From: Cordylochernes scorpioides
Lineage: Eukaryota; Arthropoda; Arachnida; Pseudoscorpiones; Chernetidae
Length of the DNA: 64,000 bases
Reading direction: 5' to 3'
NCBI GenBank assembly: GCA_030710605.1
Contig: CP092884.1
Span: 16,969,483 to 17,033,482, forward strand
Shown: in pieces, positions 22,065 to 33,484 of the stretch
Layout: each line of letters opens with the position of its first letter
Numbering within the stretch: position 1 is the first letter of the stretch
Made by a program: the position numbers and the translations under genes
Notes under the pieces: generated by a model
The model's database searches: none
The model's input: only the letters and a program-made list of their open reading frames with translations
Told to the model about the DNA's origin: nothing

Positions 22065-22897
22065 TTGAATAGTTACATATTCAATATACAAATACAGCTG
22101 CATAACTTAGATAAACTGTCTACATACATTCAAAAGCAAATAGCAGATGGAAAGGAAATAATTTTACTTAGAGAGAGAGATTTAAACATCAGAGAACTGG
22201 GAAGTTGGGAGGACTACACAATCCACTTAATTTCCAGCTCCCTCTAACATCGGAAAGAAGGGCCAAAGATCATATAATATCATCTCTGTCTGATAAACTT
22301 CTTGATTTCCTGGAAGATAATTCTTTGACAATAGTTAATGGAAGATCTAGAGGGGATAAAGATGGAGATTTTACATACATATCTGAAAGAGGCTCTTCGA
22401 CTATTGACTATTGCATACTCTCACAAGGTTCACTGCAAATTTTACTGGACTTCAAAGTCGATGACCAACTGTATTCTGACCACCACCCTTTGGTTTTAAC
22501 GATAAAAGGCCAAAACTTCAATGAGAAAAAAACCAAACGGGAAGATTATAATATTACGAGATATAGATGGTCAGCCGAGGGACTCGCAATGTTTAAAATG
22601 AAACTGGAAGAACTGCGGGAAAAAAACATACCAGCCTCCGATGACCTTGTATACACTTTCAATCAGCGAATTTTGGAAGCAATGTCATCTGCAAAAATAA
22701 CGTACTCAATTAAGGGCGGCCCCAGGAAATCTAAGCCGTGGTTCGATAAGGACTGCTATGATATGAAAAAACTGGCAAAAGAAAGTCTGAAGAAATATCG
22801 TAAAACAAATAGATTGGAAGACAGGGAATGTTATGCTTCCTCCAGAAAGAAATATCTTGCTTTATTGGATCTAAAAAGAAAAGGCTTTGATAATTAA
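22065..22897 (+). pseudogene. LINE APE endonuclease, C-terminal part
   Basis: The segment contains LRERDLNIRELGSWEDY (a decayed GDFNxRxGxxG motif), then after a frameshift near 22205 RSRGDKDGDFTYISERGSSTIDY and LYSDHHPLVL. The SxIDY and SDHxPL motifs are endonuclease active-site signatures. It continues into a linker (KPWFDKDC) and stops at 22895-22897, before the RT. The N-terminal catalytic residues are missing. Confidence 0.75.
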
Positions 22898-23043
22898 AAA
22901 CAGGAAATAGCCAGAAATGCTAAAACTCAAAGACCTTCTGGAAAACTATTGCGCTCTATAAAAGCACATCTATAATCCAAGTAGAAATAGCTATACAGGA
23001 CTGGCTGAACTTTTACCGAGAACTAATTACTACAGAGAAAAAT

Positions 23044-24783
23044 TTGAGAATTTGTAATTTACATAAAGTGATTTCTCAGAACGATCCTATATTGGACACA
23101 GAGATAACCAATGCAGACATATACAAGGAGATAGCTGGTTGGAAGAGTAACAAGGCATGCGGGCCCGATGGCATCCCCAATGAAGTATTAAAAATACTCC
23201 CTGATTCGTACATACTGCTGTTGAAACAACTCTACAATAGTGTTATGACGACTGGAAAATACCCAGCAATTTGGACTAATTCCACTATACACCCAATCTT
23301 TAAAAATGGTTATAAGAACAGCCCCTCCAACTACCGAGGTATTGCACTGATTAGCAATGTATCAAAGCTTTTCACTTCAATCCTAAGATCAAGACTGGAG
23401 GAATGGGTCGAGGGAAGAAGGGTTGTACCGGAAAACCAAGCGGGATTTAGAAAAGGAAGATCATGTATTGACCACATATTTACACTAACTACTTTAATCC
23501 AACTATCATTAAGAAAAAGGAGGGGAAAACTATATGTATTTTTTGTCGATCTGAGGAAGGCATTTGATACTGTACCTCACTCAATACTTTGGAAAAAACT
23601 TTACAACCTAGGCATAAGTTACCAATTCATAAGTACGATCAGAAGTTACTACGAACAAGCAACTATAGCTATCAGATGGAAGGGATCATTCACGGAAAGT
23701 ATTAAGATAAACTCGGGAGTCCTCCAGGGAGAACCACTTTCCCCACTGCTCTTTATATTATTTATCACGGACTTAATCGAAATTTATAATAATTCAGACC
23801 TGCCGAGTGTAAATTTGCCAGAATTTGGAGATATCCATTTATTGCTGTACGCCGACGACATAGCAATTATAGGTGAGTCCAGGATGAACCTCCAAAAAAA
23901 GATCAAAATACTGAAAGAATATCTCGATGAGAACTTAATGACACTAAATGAGTCCAAGTCAAAGATTATGGTGTTCCGTAATGGAGGTAAACCCTCAAAT
24001 AAGGATAGATGGTTCTGGAACGATAAACCCATAACAATAACTTCAAGATATACATACTTGGGATTCCCTCTGACACCAACAATAACAACTACTCACCCGG
24101 CAAATTACTTTAAAGGAAAAGCACTTACAGCAATTAACGCCACACACCCAATATTAATAAAATCAAAAGCAAAGTCAATAAATTTATCAACCAAAATCTT
24201 TGATACAATAGTGAGAGCTGTCCTGATGTATGCCACTCCATTGTGGGCAACACTCCAAACATACACTCCAGGCTACATAATCGGATTAGAAACCGGTCGT
24301 ATCTCATTGAGTGTAACAGCTTTAAAATTACCCCTGAAGTATTGGCTGCGGGTGTTGGATATGAGCAGTGACAGATTGCCGCGTATATGTTTTAATAGAA
24401 CACGGGAACTGTCTAATGCCTCGGGCACACCCATCGGTTTCATTAAAAAGCTCACCAATCTGCTTAACAAAAATGGATCCCCTGCACTTGTTTCCTGTGA
24501 TGATCCTGAAACGCTGTGGAGCGCGATTACAGGGCTCTTAAAAACAGCGGCAGACCAATCTATACAAAACGACCTTACAAGAATGGATAAATCTAAGCTA
24601 TACTCTTACTACAAAGACATTCACATATCTTTCATGACGGAGGGATACCTTTTAGGGGATTTTCCTTTCCCGGTTGTAAGACTAATCGCACAAGTTAGAA
24701 CACTTTCAGTTTTTTCAGAGAAAACCACACCAAGATGCTCTGCGGTGAGGACCCGATTTGTACCTTCTGTAATTCAAAACTAA
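23044..24783 (+). CDS. LINE reverse transcriptase (partial element, RT frame open)
   Basis: The 579-residue frame has all RT blocks: GPDGIPNEVLK, NYRGIAL, ENQAGFRKGRSCIDH, FFVDLRKAFDTV, GVLQGEPLSPLLFILF, LLLYADDIAI (YADD catalytic site near residue 275) and the thumb (YTYLGF). It copies the element RNA during target-primed integration. It is separated from the endonuclease by a stop and from the knuckle by a frameshift near 24750, so the element is inactive, though the RT itself is uninterrupted. Confidence 0.85.
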   Translation: MRICNLHKVISQNDPILDTEITNADIYKEIAGWKSNKACGPDGIPNEVLKILPDSYILLLKQLYNSVMTTGKYPAIWTNSTIHPIFKNGYKNSPSNYRGIALISNVSKLFTSILRSRLEEWVEGRRVVPENQAGFRKGRSCIDHIFTLTTLIQLSLRKRRGKLYVFFVDLRKAFDTVPHSILWKKLYNLGISYQFISTIRSYYEQATIAIRWKGSFTESIKINSGVLQGEPLSPLLFILFITDLIEIYNNSDLPSVNLPEFGDIHLLLYADDIAIIGESRMNLQKKIKILKEYLDENLMTLNESKSKIMVFRNGGKPSNKDRWFWNDKPITITSRYTYLGFPLTPTITTTHPANYFKGKALTAINATHPILIKSKAKSINLSTKIFDTIVRAVLMYATPLWATLQTYTPGYIIGLETGRISLSVTALKLPLKYWLRVLDMSSDRLPRICFNRTRELSNASGTPIGFIKKLTNLLNKNGSPALVSCDDPETLWSAITGLLKTAADQSIQNDLTRMDKSKLYSYYKDIHISFMTEGYLLGDFPFPVVRLIAQVRTLSVFSEKTTPRCSAVRTRFVPSVIQN

Positions 24784-24971
24784 AAAATGAAATCACTCAC
24801 TATATTTTTGATTGCTATGCTCTGAAAGAAGAAAGAAGAACCCTTATGCTCAAAACTGGGCAACTCTGTGCTTCACTTCCATCAATAATTAACAATATGA
24901 CCCAGAATAAGTATATTGCTACGGCGTTTTATGGTTTCCACAAGTCCATATCTCAGAAGAAGGCCAAGTGA
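24735..24971 (+). pseudogene. LINE C-terminal CCHC segment
   Basis: CTFCNSKLKNEITHYIFDC is a C-x2-C-x8-H-x5-C knuckle typical of LINE C-termini. It overlaps the RT frame by a shift and ends at 24971, followed by the 3' UTR. Confidence 0.7.
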
Positions 24972-25199
24972 CACTCACTCCTCACTTTCTTACTGCTACT
25001 CTTTTTGTGTTGTTTTTCTTGCTTCCCTCTTTCTCTTTATTGTTTTTTTTTTCTTTTTCTTCTGTATATATCGTTATTTGCTTTGTCTCACTGCTTTGTT
25101 CTTATGCATACCTCTGATGAATCCTGTATAGGGTCAGTGACCCTGAATAAAGGCTTTTTGTTGTTGTTGTTGTATTTAATATACAAATGACGCTATATA

Positions 25200-25460
25200 T
25201 TGTTTACTTATAAAATCGAAGTGAGCTTTTGTAACTGTTGTCTGCCCCCATTCAGAAGAGATGTGCTCAAAACAAACATATTTGTTAAATTTCTACTATT
25301 ACAAAAGCATCTTTCAAAAGTTTCGTTAAACAGCATCCTCACGAATAAACCTTCAAATGCAGACAATAGTTGTAGAGCGATCTGGTTGAATATATTGTCG
25401 AAATCTTTGGGAAGGTTTACCACTGATGAGCCAGGCCTTCCCAAATCTTTTTCATATTCG
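25200..25460 (+). repeat. Copy of the dispersed 'GCTGGGAGG' repeat family (variant 2)
   Basis: It shares 'ttcgttaaacag', 'caaaacaaac' and the end block 'cgaaatctttgggaaggtttaccactgatgagcc' with copies at 52.8-53.7 kb and, for the end block, with the 372-bp family. Confidence 0.5.
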
Positions 25461-25904
25461 GTTGGCTATTTGTAGAAATCTGTTCTATATATTAAACATA
25501 AATAGCGTTTAATAATTCAATCCTGAACAATATAAATATTATTCCCAACTTCATAGTCTTGAATATTTGAGGATATTTCAGTTTGCAGAGCTCTCGGAGA
25601 TGTAATGCCTAACCAGAGGGGATGACGTAGTCTCCTACTTGTAAACAGAATCGATTCAGTCAGTAACATAGCTACAAATTAACAGTTCTTAACTTGCCTT
25701 AGAAATAGATTACATTTTTTATCCATATGAATATCCTTCAGTAAAATATTCCGAAATACCATAATATATAATTACATTATGCTCTTAATATTAATGAGAG
25801 AAAAGGTTTTCTATAGTTGTCATTTGTTCTTAATAAATTTTTCCTTCAAATGAAAAAATAAATCTGAATTTGATTTTTTTAATCGCAACGAATTAATCAT
25901 ATTA
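25461..25904. other. AT-rich non-coding stretch
   Basis: Nothing recognised. Confidence 0.3.
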
Positions 25905-26230
25905 ATCAATCGCATTGCACTGTAAAAAATTCAGTCAATTTCAATATTTTTCTGAGAGGGTTATCAATACCTTTATAGTCAACACAATAAAGAAACAAAT
26001 TCAAAAATAATCTATTCATAGAACGACTTTATTAGATAAATCAATCGCGCAACACTGCATCAATAAAAATAAAAATACACACAACGAAACTTTTTTTATA
26101 CTTTTTTTTCTGAAGAGGTTTCAATATTCTCTTTCATTTTCTCATAGAGTTACCAATAAAAAGTCAATTTTTAAAAATATTATTCACAGAAGGATAAAGT
26201 GGATAAATCAATCGCGCAACACTGCGTCTA
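25905..26230. repeat. ~180-bp tandem repeat
   Basis: 'aaatcaatcgcgcaacactgc' occurs at 26038 and 26207 and in a weaker form at 25905, with similar text between. Two to three imperfect units; non-coding. Confidence 0.5.
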
Positions 26231-27029
26231 TAAAAAGAGGGGGTGAAGTCTCATTAGTGGCGAGTTGGAAAAACCGCTAAATTGGGAGGGCGACTATTGG
26301 TGGATGAATGACGACATGGCCTGGCCCTCGTAAGTCACAGCTTGGGCCATCCTCCCTATTCTCCGGACCCTTCCCCCGATGATTTATAGAAGCATTGGTC
26401 TTGTAGGCTTCCTCTGTGATACTGACCACAGTTTATACTGGTCATTTTTCAAATCCCCTCTTTCTACCCTCCGCCCTCTACGAAAGAAAAAAATGATAAA
26501 CGACTTTATCCTTTATCTATAAAGACATTATAAAGTCTTTTGGAGAAAGTTTAACGAATTTATTTCTAGAAATGCGTATTGTTTTAAATGTTTGAAATGC
26601 TTTTTTCCTCCTCTTTGGTATTTTATTTAGTTTATGTAAGTATTCCAGGAGGGAAAAACCTTCTCGAAAAAACATTTATCTTTTGCTTTGTGATGTTTTT
26701 TTTTTGTATTCGTCTGCCTCCCTTTTTATTTTAAAGTAAAATTAAGCTTTTGTTTTTTTAAACGATTTTTCACATTAAAATTTCATGTTAATAAATGGAT
26801 TCACACAAACAGTGTTGTCAGCTTTTTGAAGAAAAATTATCTAAAAGATTTATAAAAAAAAAAATAGTTAGGCGCGGGTATTTTTAAATTTACAATTTCA
26901 TCAAGCATTCAAACACAGAGAATAATTTTTCTATAAAGGTGTGATGCGAGTTTTGTCATCAAATTATTAAGTATAAAAATGAGTTATAAATATATAAGAC
27001 TCCTGATTAAATAAGAGCTTTTATTATAC
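26231..27029. other. Non-coding stretch
   Basis: A GC-richer patch at 26240-26470 contains a weak echo of the 'gctgggagg' family. Otherwise AT-rich with T-runs. Confidence 0.3.
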
Positions 27030-27203
27030 TGTAGCAAAGTATTTATTATTTTATTAACAGAGTTACATTTTATAATGTTTATATTTTGCTAATGTGTAAA
27101 ATTCTTTCATTATTATCTTTTTTTATGATTCTTAGTTTGTTCTTGCCTCGAATAAATTTCTGTCCCATCCTGAAGTTTGTCTTTCCTAATATTCTACGTG
27201 GCA
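27030..27203 (+). repeat. Solo LTR of the TRIM-like family
   Basis: It starts TGTAGCAAAGTATTTATT and ends CTACGTGGCA, matching the LTRs at 49394 and 49897 in length (174 bases) and order of motifs. Flanks are atac and atat, near the family's ATAT duplication. Confidence 0.7.
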
Positions 27204-27564
27204 ATATTAATAGCTCTGTGCATATTTATGTAGATATTTGTCCAAGAATATCTGGTCACATGTGTATATTTGACTCTCTATATATGTATATATTGTGGCT
27301 AAGAAATAAAGTTGTGCAATGCAATACCAGTGCCTACAGGGTGGTTGTTCATATCCTGGGGGTTTGCTACATTCATAGGGAAGACTCACATGACAACTAT
27401 ACCTCAAGTTTCAAGTCTAAAGATTGTGAATACTGACACTATCGAAGTGTACCGAACAATATGAAACAGAGTAAAAACATTCTCTGCGTCGAAATCATTT
27501 TTGAAGTAGTTTATTCAATCATATTAAGATAAGAACGCAAAATTATAGATATGTTCCCATATTT

Positions 27565-27785
27565 CTGGAAATTGCGGACCCCACTCGGAAAATGGCCGGA
27601 CCTTTGGCCGCTATCCATTCATCGATCCATTTTCACTTAATCATAATTGGAGAAGTGCTGGTCAGCCAGGCCATGTTGCATTGATCCGAAGAGATAATAA
27701 TCGGAAGGAGCAATGTCTGGGCTATACGGCGGGTGGTGTAGGAATTTACATTTGAGCGTTTCTAAATGCGTTTTAACGGGCGTTG
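27565..27785 (-). pseudogene. mariner transposase C-terminal fragment
   Basis: This is the reverse complement of the 3' part of the mariner at 20.4-20.6 kb, including the YSPDIAPSDYYLF region. It is cut sharply at 27785, where a SINE body begins, so one element inserted next to or into the other. Confidence 0.8.
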
Positions 27786-27900
27786 TAGATATGTGGTGCA
27801 CTTACAGTAAAAGCAGTCGCCAACTTCTACCCACCATGATTATCATGGCCTGTACCATGTGTACTAGGGATAATAAAAAAGATAAAGAACGACCTTCATT
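27786..27900 (+). mobile_element. SINE-like repeat, 3' part
   Basis: Motifs 'tgcacttacagtaaaagcag', 'accatgattatcatggcctg' and an AT-rich tail match the 10.7-11.1 and 30.0-30.2 kb copies. The head is missing. Confidence 0.55.
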
Positions 27901-27949
27901 TAGACAGGATTTAATTCTATAGAACAGTGTAACCAACAGATATTCATCT

Positions 27950-28490
27950 CTGTTGATATTGTCGCGTGTATGAGCCTGAAAACAGCTACAACCTCCGCCA
28001 ATAGATGGCGCTTTGGCTTATTTCCTGTCTGGAACTAGAATGGGAGCCTGTTTCCTAGAGCTAATAGTTGTAAATAGATGTTTTTATTGGCTCTGGTATG
28101 TAAATAACTGTAAATACCTTTTGAATGATATTCGAGTTCTTATTTAATATGAATTAAATATGACAAAAAGAGAGAGTTTTAGAAGTATTGGTGCCGGTTG
28201 CTGTTATGACTCTCTCCAACATCGCAGCGGCTGCTCTTCTGGTAAGTCTCTCGTGTCCCCCCACCAGTGGTAAGGCCGAGAGATACTGCCAGAGGAAAGG
28301 AGATCCACCTGAGTGGGTGGTTCTCGGAAAGTCTTTGGGTGGTTTGCAGGGTGGGGTGTAGAAGTAAAGCAACGGGAGCCAGGGTAGGTGATCCACGAAG
28401 AATGAAGCGGCGTCGTCGCGAAGATCCGGAGCGGTCAAGCGTGACAATATATAACAAGAAGTTGGCATTGAGGCTAAATGTCAGTTTCAA
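27950..28490 (+). other. Possible LTR-element 5' remnant
   Basis: An AT-rich block starting TGTTGATATTGTCG is followed near 28185 by 'attggtgccggttgctg', a possible primer-binding site, and a GC-rich ~300-base segment with no recognised domain. No partner LTR was found, so this is tentative. Confidence 0.25.
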
Positions 28491-28624
28491 ATAATATTGC
28501 CTCTATTTGTTTTTTTATGCTTGAAGCGAAAATGTTTATAATTTCTTAACAACAACAACAAAAAACAAAATTTAAACTATTTTTGACACATATGATTCTT
28601 TTAAAAATAATCTGCTACTGACAC

Positions 28625-28870
28625 CTTACTGCAATATTTCAATCGGAGCGCCTGACTCATCAGTAGTGAACCCTCCCAGCGGTTTCACCAGTTTAATCTT
28701 CCATACTGCTGTAATATTTAATTGGGCTTTTTTTTCAATAGTGTGATTCTAGTACCAATTTATTTTCCGATAAAAATCAAAATGCAGCTTATATAAGTGT
28801 ACAGTTCTGGTAGATCAAATTGGTAAAACCGCTGGGAAGGTTCATCATTAACAAACCATGCCCTCCTAAT
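28625..28870. repeat. Inverted pair of the 'GCTGGGAGG' repeat
   Basis: The minus-oriented end block lies at about 28640-28715 and the plus-oriented block at about 28800-28870, facing each other across about 90 bases. Confidence 0.55.
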
Positions 28871-29034
28871 ATAATCTTTATTTATTCATTCAGCGTGGTT
28901 GCAAATTTTTGACTTTTAAAATAAAAGAATTAGCATTATAAGAAATAAAACCATGAAGCGAGAGGTTTTGTTTGTGTGTTGTGTGTGGCATATAAAATAA
29001 TTTAACTGTTCTTGCAACCGCTGTAAGGATTCAA

Positions 29035-30190
29035 TTACTGATAAGCAGGGTCGCTGGAAGGATGATCTATACCTTTGGTTTTCGACCGCTACGACCCGAG
29101 AACGAATCCCATAATTGGACCTTTTTTTACTAATATATATATAAATACTAGACGAATGACCCGGCTTCGCCCGGGAATTCCCCCGAGTGCAATTTCCTTC
29201 ATACTGAAAGAACACTACTAATAAATAGTATTAGAGCCATAGAATAGCAACACCGAAGTAATACATAGTTCAAATAGTTGGCAGATTTTCCACCCAACCT
29301 CCGAGGTACCCGCCCCAGCGTGTTAACTCTTATATATAGTGGTGCATCCTCTGTGGGTCTATTACACTCAAAAATTAATAAAAAAATAAGAAAGCCATTG
29401 TTTACATACAGTAACGCTAATTTTGTAAAGTTTTTTTTTTTTTTTAATTGTGTGAAATTGTTTGAACTTACCTAAACTTAGTAATATAAATTTCTCTCTC
29501 AATACTTTTGTAAAAAAAAGTGACACTCGTATAAAAAGATATTTTTAAAAAAGTACGCAAGCAACTTGAAAAGAAATGCAGAACGCTCATTGGTCGCTTA
29601 ATTGGCCTCGTGTTTTTACTTTCCCTCGTATTTACTCCGCGTAAAAAAAAGTTCTTCAAATGAAAAAAAGAAATAACCAAAAATACTAAGCAAAATGTAG
29701 CCGAAAATTTTCCTCAGGTTTATAAAAAGCGACATGCAAAATTTGGTACCAATTGGTTCAGTAGTTTTTGAGTTTATCGCGAAACAGACAGACAGACAGA
29801 AATTGACTTTTATATATATATAGTGATATATGCTCTGAAAGACTCCGATTCTTTCAAAAGTAGAGGCAGTGCCGGCGGTATAAACCGTCGGTGTCCGACA
29901 GCCATGAACCGGTATCAAATTCCGAATTGTACACGTTTTCTGTGAAGAGCCTGTTCATATTAATCGTGTAAATAACATAAGCTAGGTTACTCTTTTTGAG
30001 CTGTGCCTAACAAATTTATTTCTGAACCCACCGGCGAGTGCAAATAACCAAACGGGGCTATGGCACATTTGTAAGTGCAAAAGTCGAACTGCTTTTCAAA
30101 TATGGTGCACTTACAGTAAAAACAGTCACCAAGTTCTTCCCACCATGATTATCATGGCCTGTACCGACGTGTATTAGGGATAATAATTAA
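29035..30190 (+). mobile_element. SINE-like repeat, split by a mini-Helitron
   Basis: A tRNA-like head (29035-29130: 'ctggaaggatgatctatacc' A-box-like, 'gagaacgaatccc' B-box-like) lies before the Helitron, and the body and tail ('cggcgagtgcaaataacc', 'cttacagtaaaaac', 'atcatggcctgtacc') at 29985-30190 after it. These may be two halves of one copy or two copies. Confidence 0.4.
29148..29826 (-). mobile_element. Non-autonomous Helitron
   Basis: On the minus strand it begins TCACTATATATATATAAAAG and ends with a hairpin (CCCGGGCGAAGCCGGG) and CTAG, with A before and T after. There is no coding content. The 'gacagacagacagaca' tract near its 5' end is typical of arthropod mini-Helitrons. Confidence 0.65.
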
Positions 30191-30779
30191 AAAACTACGG
30201 ATGAAAAAAGCTCTCTCCCGTTATTTATTTTTTTATCGCAGTAAAGACAGTAAGAGAAGTTTTTGCTTTAATTGTAAAATTAAAATTCGTGCCTTCAATG
30301 GTTTTATTTCTTACATACAGTTGGCGCGTTATTGCCATATGTCATATTATCACTATATTGATGAATATAATTCGATATTTTTCACATAACTGGAAGTATA
30401 AGTACGAAGGTGAAGAAGTCCTTTAATAGACCATCATCACTACAATGGGTCGAACATTCCCGTTCTTAAACAGGCGAATAAATTTGGGAACCTTATAAGA
30501 AAGACCATTCGTATACCAGAAATTATTTATTTAATTAAAAAGGCTTATACTGACCCCCCTCTTATATGAGCATTTTAGATTGAAGAGTATGTGTGTATAA
30601 TAACATTAAAATATTCGCTAACCGTAAGGAAAATATTTACTCTTTGTTTACTATTATTTTAAGTTTCATATATTTTGTTCTCCCTCTTGTAATACACACA
30701 ATAAATATAATGTTTGATCAATCTTTTTGGAATCAGTATCTTAAAAAAGTAATCAAAGTCAACAGTCTTTTTGGAGAGA

Positions 30780-31061
30780 AGTCTTGGCTTTGATACGATG
30801 GTAGTGTCAGTTGCAGAAGAACAATGTAGTCCACGGCTTCCATAGTCTCAAGTTCTACTCGACAATCTCTAGTTTATCTTCCCTAAACAACAAGATTCTC
30901 CTCCATAATGTCACGAAGACAAACTTCAGAATGACACGCCACTTTATTTAATGAAATATCAAAATTAAAACGTGAAAAATATATCAAGGAGAAAGGTTTA
31001 CAAGATAGAAAAATATAAATATGAAAATTGATAATAATTCCATAAAAATAATTTTGCTACA
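30780..31061 (-). mobile_element. Truncated TRIM-like element: LTR plus part of the interior
   Basis: The LTR (30907-31061, minus) ends TGTAGCAAAAT on the sense strand. To its left the interior shows 'tttagggaagataaact', matching the post-PBS region of the 49.4-kb element. The other LTR is missing. Confidence 0.55.
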
Positions 31062-31500
31062 CACATAAGCACAACATACATAAACACAACATGCACAACA
31101 AACATGAACACAACATAAAATATATTTTGCTACAAAATGATGCATATTATTTTGAGCATCACTGCTTATACTTGACCGATGGATATTGGAAAATCGGTTA
31201 GTGAGACTTTTGAGTCACAGAATTATAAGCAATTGGAATTCACGGCACCAATCTAGTTAGCAATTACTGCCCAGACGACCAGCTACAACGAGACAATCTG
31301 ACTCGGCAACTTTACAGCAAGAGCTCGATCAACCAAAGGCGTCCAAAAATCTAATTAAATCTGTGGCTAATTATTTTACAGCGAGCAATTTCTTTGCTTC
31401 TGCGACTCTGTTTTTCTCTTACCTCTAAATCAAGCGTATCTACCCGTATTTTCTATCAAATTGCGCAATTAATTGGCGATTTTTATTTGTACTCGGAAAT
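31062..31500. other. Non-coding stretch
   Basis: It starts with a short 'acataaacacaac' minisatellite (31062-31130). The remainder is unassigned. Confidence 0.3.
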
Positions 31501-31960
31501 TATCTGATATGTAGGCGGGGTTTTAAAACAAAGATGGCAGGAAACTTTAAGGAAACATGCCAACAGAATGCTTGCATGCAGGATATTTTTACAGTAGAGC
31601 CCACATTCGTATGTTCACTCATATATAGAATTAGCCCACACTCGCGCATAGAAAACGGGGATAGTCTAGTATTTAGGAAAGCAAACATAAATTTATATTT
31701 TGGCTTCAGATTGAAGCAAATATTTGTTTACTTAAAACTTGAAAAACATTTTTTTCTACGATCTTCAATAAATATATTTCGGCTTCTTGGAATATATTTT
31801 ACAAGTACTGTATTGGCATGCTCGCGCATGCGTCGGTCCGACCAATCAGCAGCAAAGATTTTTTTCTGGGACCTTACCTGCCTTCTGGGCCAACGCAAAG
31901 GTGATAGAAATGAAGTGAATTGCGCATGCGTTACCAAATCGTGCCAGTAACCAGGAGAGA
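31500..31960. promoter_or_regulatory. CpG-containing, promoter-like segment
   Basis: Two NRF-1-like sites (CGCGCATGCGTC at 31823-31834, TGCGCATGCG at 31921-31930) flank a CCAAT box at 31842-31846. An 'aagatggc' motif lies at 31531-31538. A 138-codon open stretch crosses the region but resembles no protein. This could be a host promoter remnant or the internal promoter of an element. Confidence 0.3.
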
Positions 31961-31994
31961 ACCAGAGTAGCTATATATATATATATATATATAT

Positions 31995-32045
31995 TGAAAG
32001 CACATGTGCTCGTGGTCAGGAGATGCCTTCTTTATTTTTAATATA
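31995..32045 (+). mobile_element. Short PLE fragment
   Basis: Carries 'gcacatgtgctcgtggtcagg', the same block that follows the hammerhead at 41.5 and 51.4 kb. Confidence 0.5.
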
Positions 32046-32049
32046 TATA

Positions 32050-32599
32050 TATATATATAAATATATATATATATTCTCATGAACATAAGCATTTATTTAT
32101 AAATATCTGATTTAACTAATTTTAATCAACTTCTTTTAAACTCATAAGCCATAGTGAATAAAAAGTTAGAGTTCGGTTTCAAAGAAAGAATAATAGCCAG
32201 AACGCCCTAAATTACTATTCACACATTGTGGTAGGAACAATTTGAAACGGGATAAGATTGAAAATATAAATTCGGTTTAATTGATTGTAAATCTTGCAAG
32301 CTAAATATAATTAATCAGCTTAGAAATCCTACTTTAAGTTTCGCTTCTTTTTGTATTACAAGGAAACATGGATAGTCTAAGGATGAATCTACATCCTGCA
32401 GAAGTAAGAGACTACACAAATAGGACAATTTATCCAAAAAGCTATTGTCTATAAATTTAAAAAAAAATCAACAGCCAGTTGGTATCTTTCCCGATAGATG
32501 GAAGTGTCTCATCATCAACATTCAGTTGCACGAAAATGTCATTCTATTATTATTTTCCTCTACTTGTATGTATTTTAAGTATATTTTAGCGTGATCTTC
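32050..32599. other. AT-rich non-coding stretch
   Basis: Nothing recognised beyond (TA)n tracts at its start. Confidence 0.3.
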
Positions 32600-32740
32600 C
32601 GGACTTGAATATTCGCTTCAAACTGTGAAATTCCTCTTGGGGAATGTCTTCAAAGTAAAGCCTTAATCACGCTGACGAAAGCCAATGGTCCGAAAAGCGT
32701 ACGTGGTTAGTTTTTCTTGATAATTCTAGAAATGGAATTG
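32600..32740 (+). mobile_element. Penelope-like fragment with decayed hammerhead
   Basis: Contains the hammerhead region and the following 'ttttcttgat' foldback. The rest of the element is missing. Confidence 0.45.
32668..32706 (+). ncRNA. Hammerhead motif, decayed copy
   Basis: Stem I ATCACG/CGTGGT still pairs with one G-T. The core CTGACGA and GAAA survive, but stem II (aagccaatggtcc) is disrupted and the first stem III pair is lost. Probably inactive. Confidence 0.4.
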
Positions 32741-33480
32741 ACCTATTTTTCTGTGGAAATTTAAAAATATATTAATAGTCAATTGGTTATTTTTTTCCTA
32801 TAATGGTAGTGAGCCATTGAAAACATTCAGTTACGTCCTTTCATTCTTCATTCAAGGAACTGCTATAAATTTACGGAGCAAACAAGCCCTCTCTTTACAA
32901 AGACACAATATATGCGACAAACAGATACAAAGGAGTCTGTTACGGAATAGTAGGCGGAAATAATTAAATCCCAATGTTTATTCTGTTTCCATTTTCACGC
33001 CTCTGCCTCACTGCCTTCTGTGCAAATTGATTGTCTCTAGTGTCAACATGACACATGGATATGTATGTTATTTTATTCTATGTATATATAAATTAATGGT
33101 TTGTGACTGTTGACCAGTATTGTTATAGAGAGTGTATAATAGATTGAGGGCTCTCTTAGAATTTGTGCTAGAAAGTTGTTCTTTTCAGATAATTTAATTA
33201 TATTTTCAGATTGTGTACGCCTTTAGGCATTGAAGATTGCTATAATAACAATATGTTATTTTAGTGTTCTTAATTTAAATCGCTTCTTGAAGCATAAAAA
33301 TGTATGTCTTGTAATATAAAACATCTAGAAATTTAATTTTCAAGTTACCCATATGATTTTTGATAACTTAGCTCCTATTCATTAATGCAACGATAATGGA
33401 GGCAGAGTGTCCAAAGCGTTGCGGAAAAATAAAATAATATGTAGGATATTTTATAAGGATTTTTAAATAAATTGTATTAT
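32741..33480. other. AT-rich non-coding stretch
   Basis: No gene or shared repeat seen in about 740 bases. Confidence 0.3.
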
Positions 33481-33484
33481 GTAT

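Larger units (their letters stand above)
22065..25174 (+). mobile_element. 5'-truncated non-LTR retrotransposon (APE-type LINE)
   Basis: Endonuclease C-terminal half, full RT and a C-terminal zinc knuckle are present in order, followed by a 3' UTR with AATAAA at 25146 and a (TTG)n end near 25160-25174. The start is lost within the endonuclease. The clade was not resolved; the CR1/Jockey/I group is likely. Confidence 0.8.

Noticed and set aside
31534..31950. 138-codon open frame
   Set aside because: No domain or compositional sign of coding, and it runs across promoter-like motifs.
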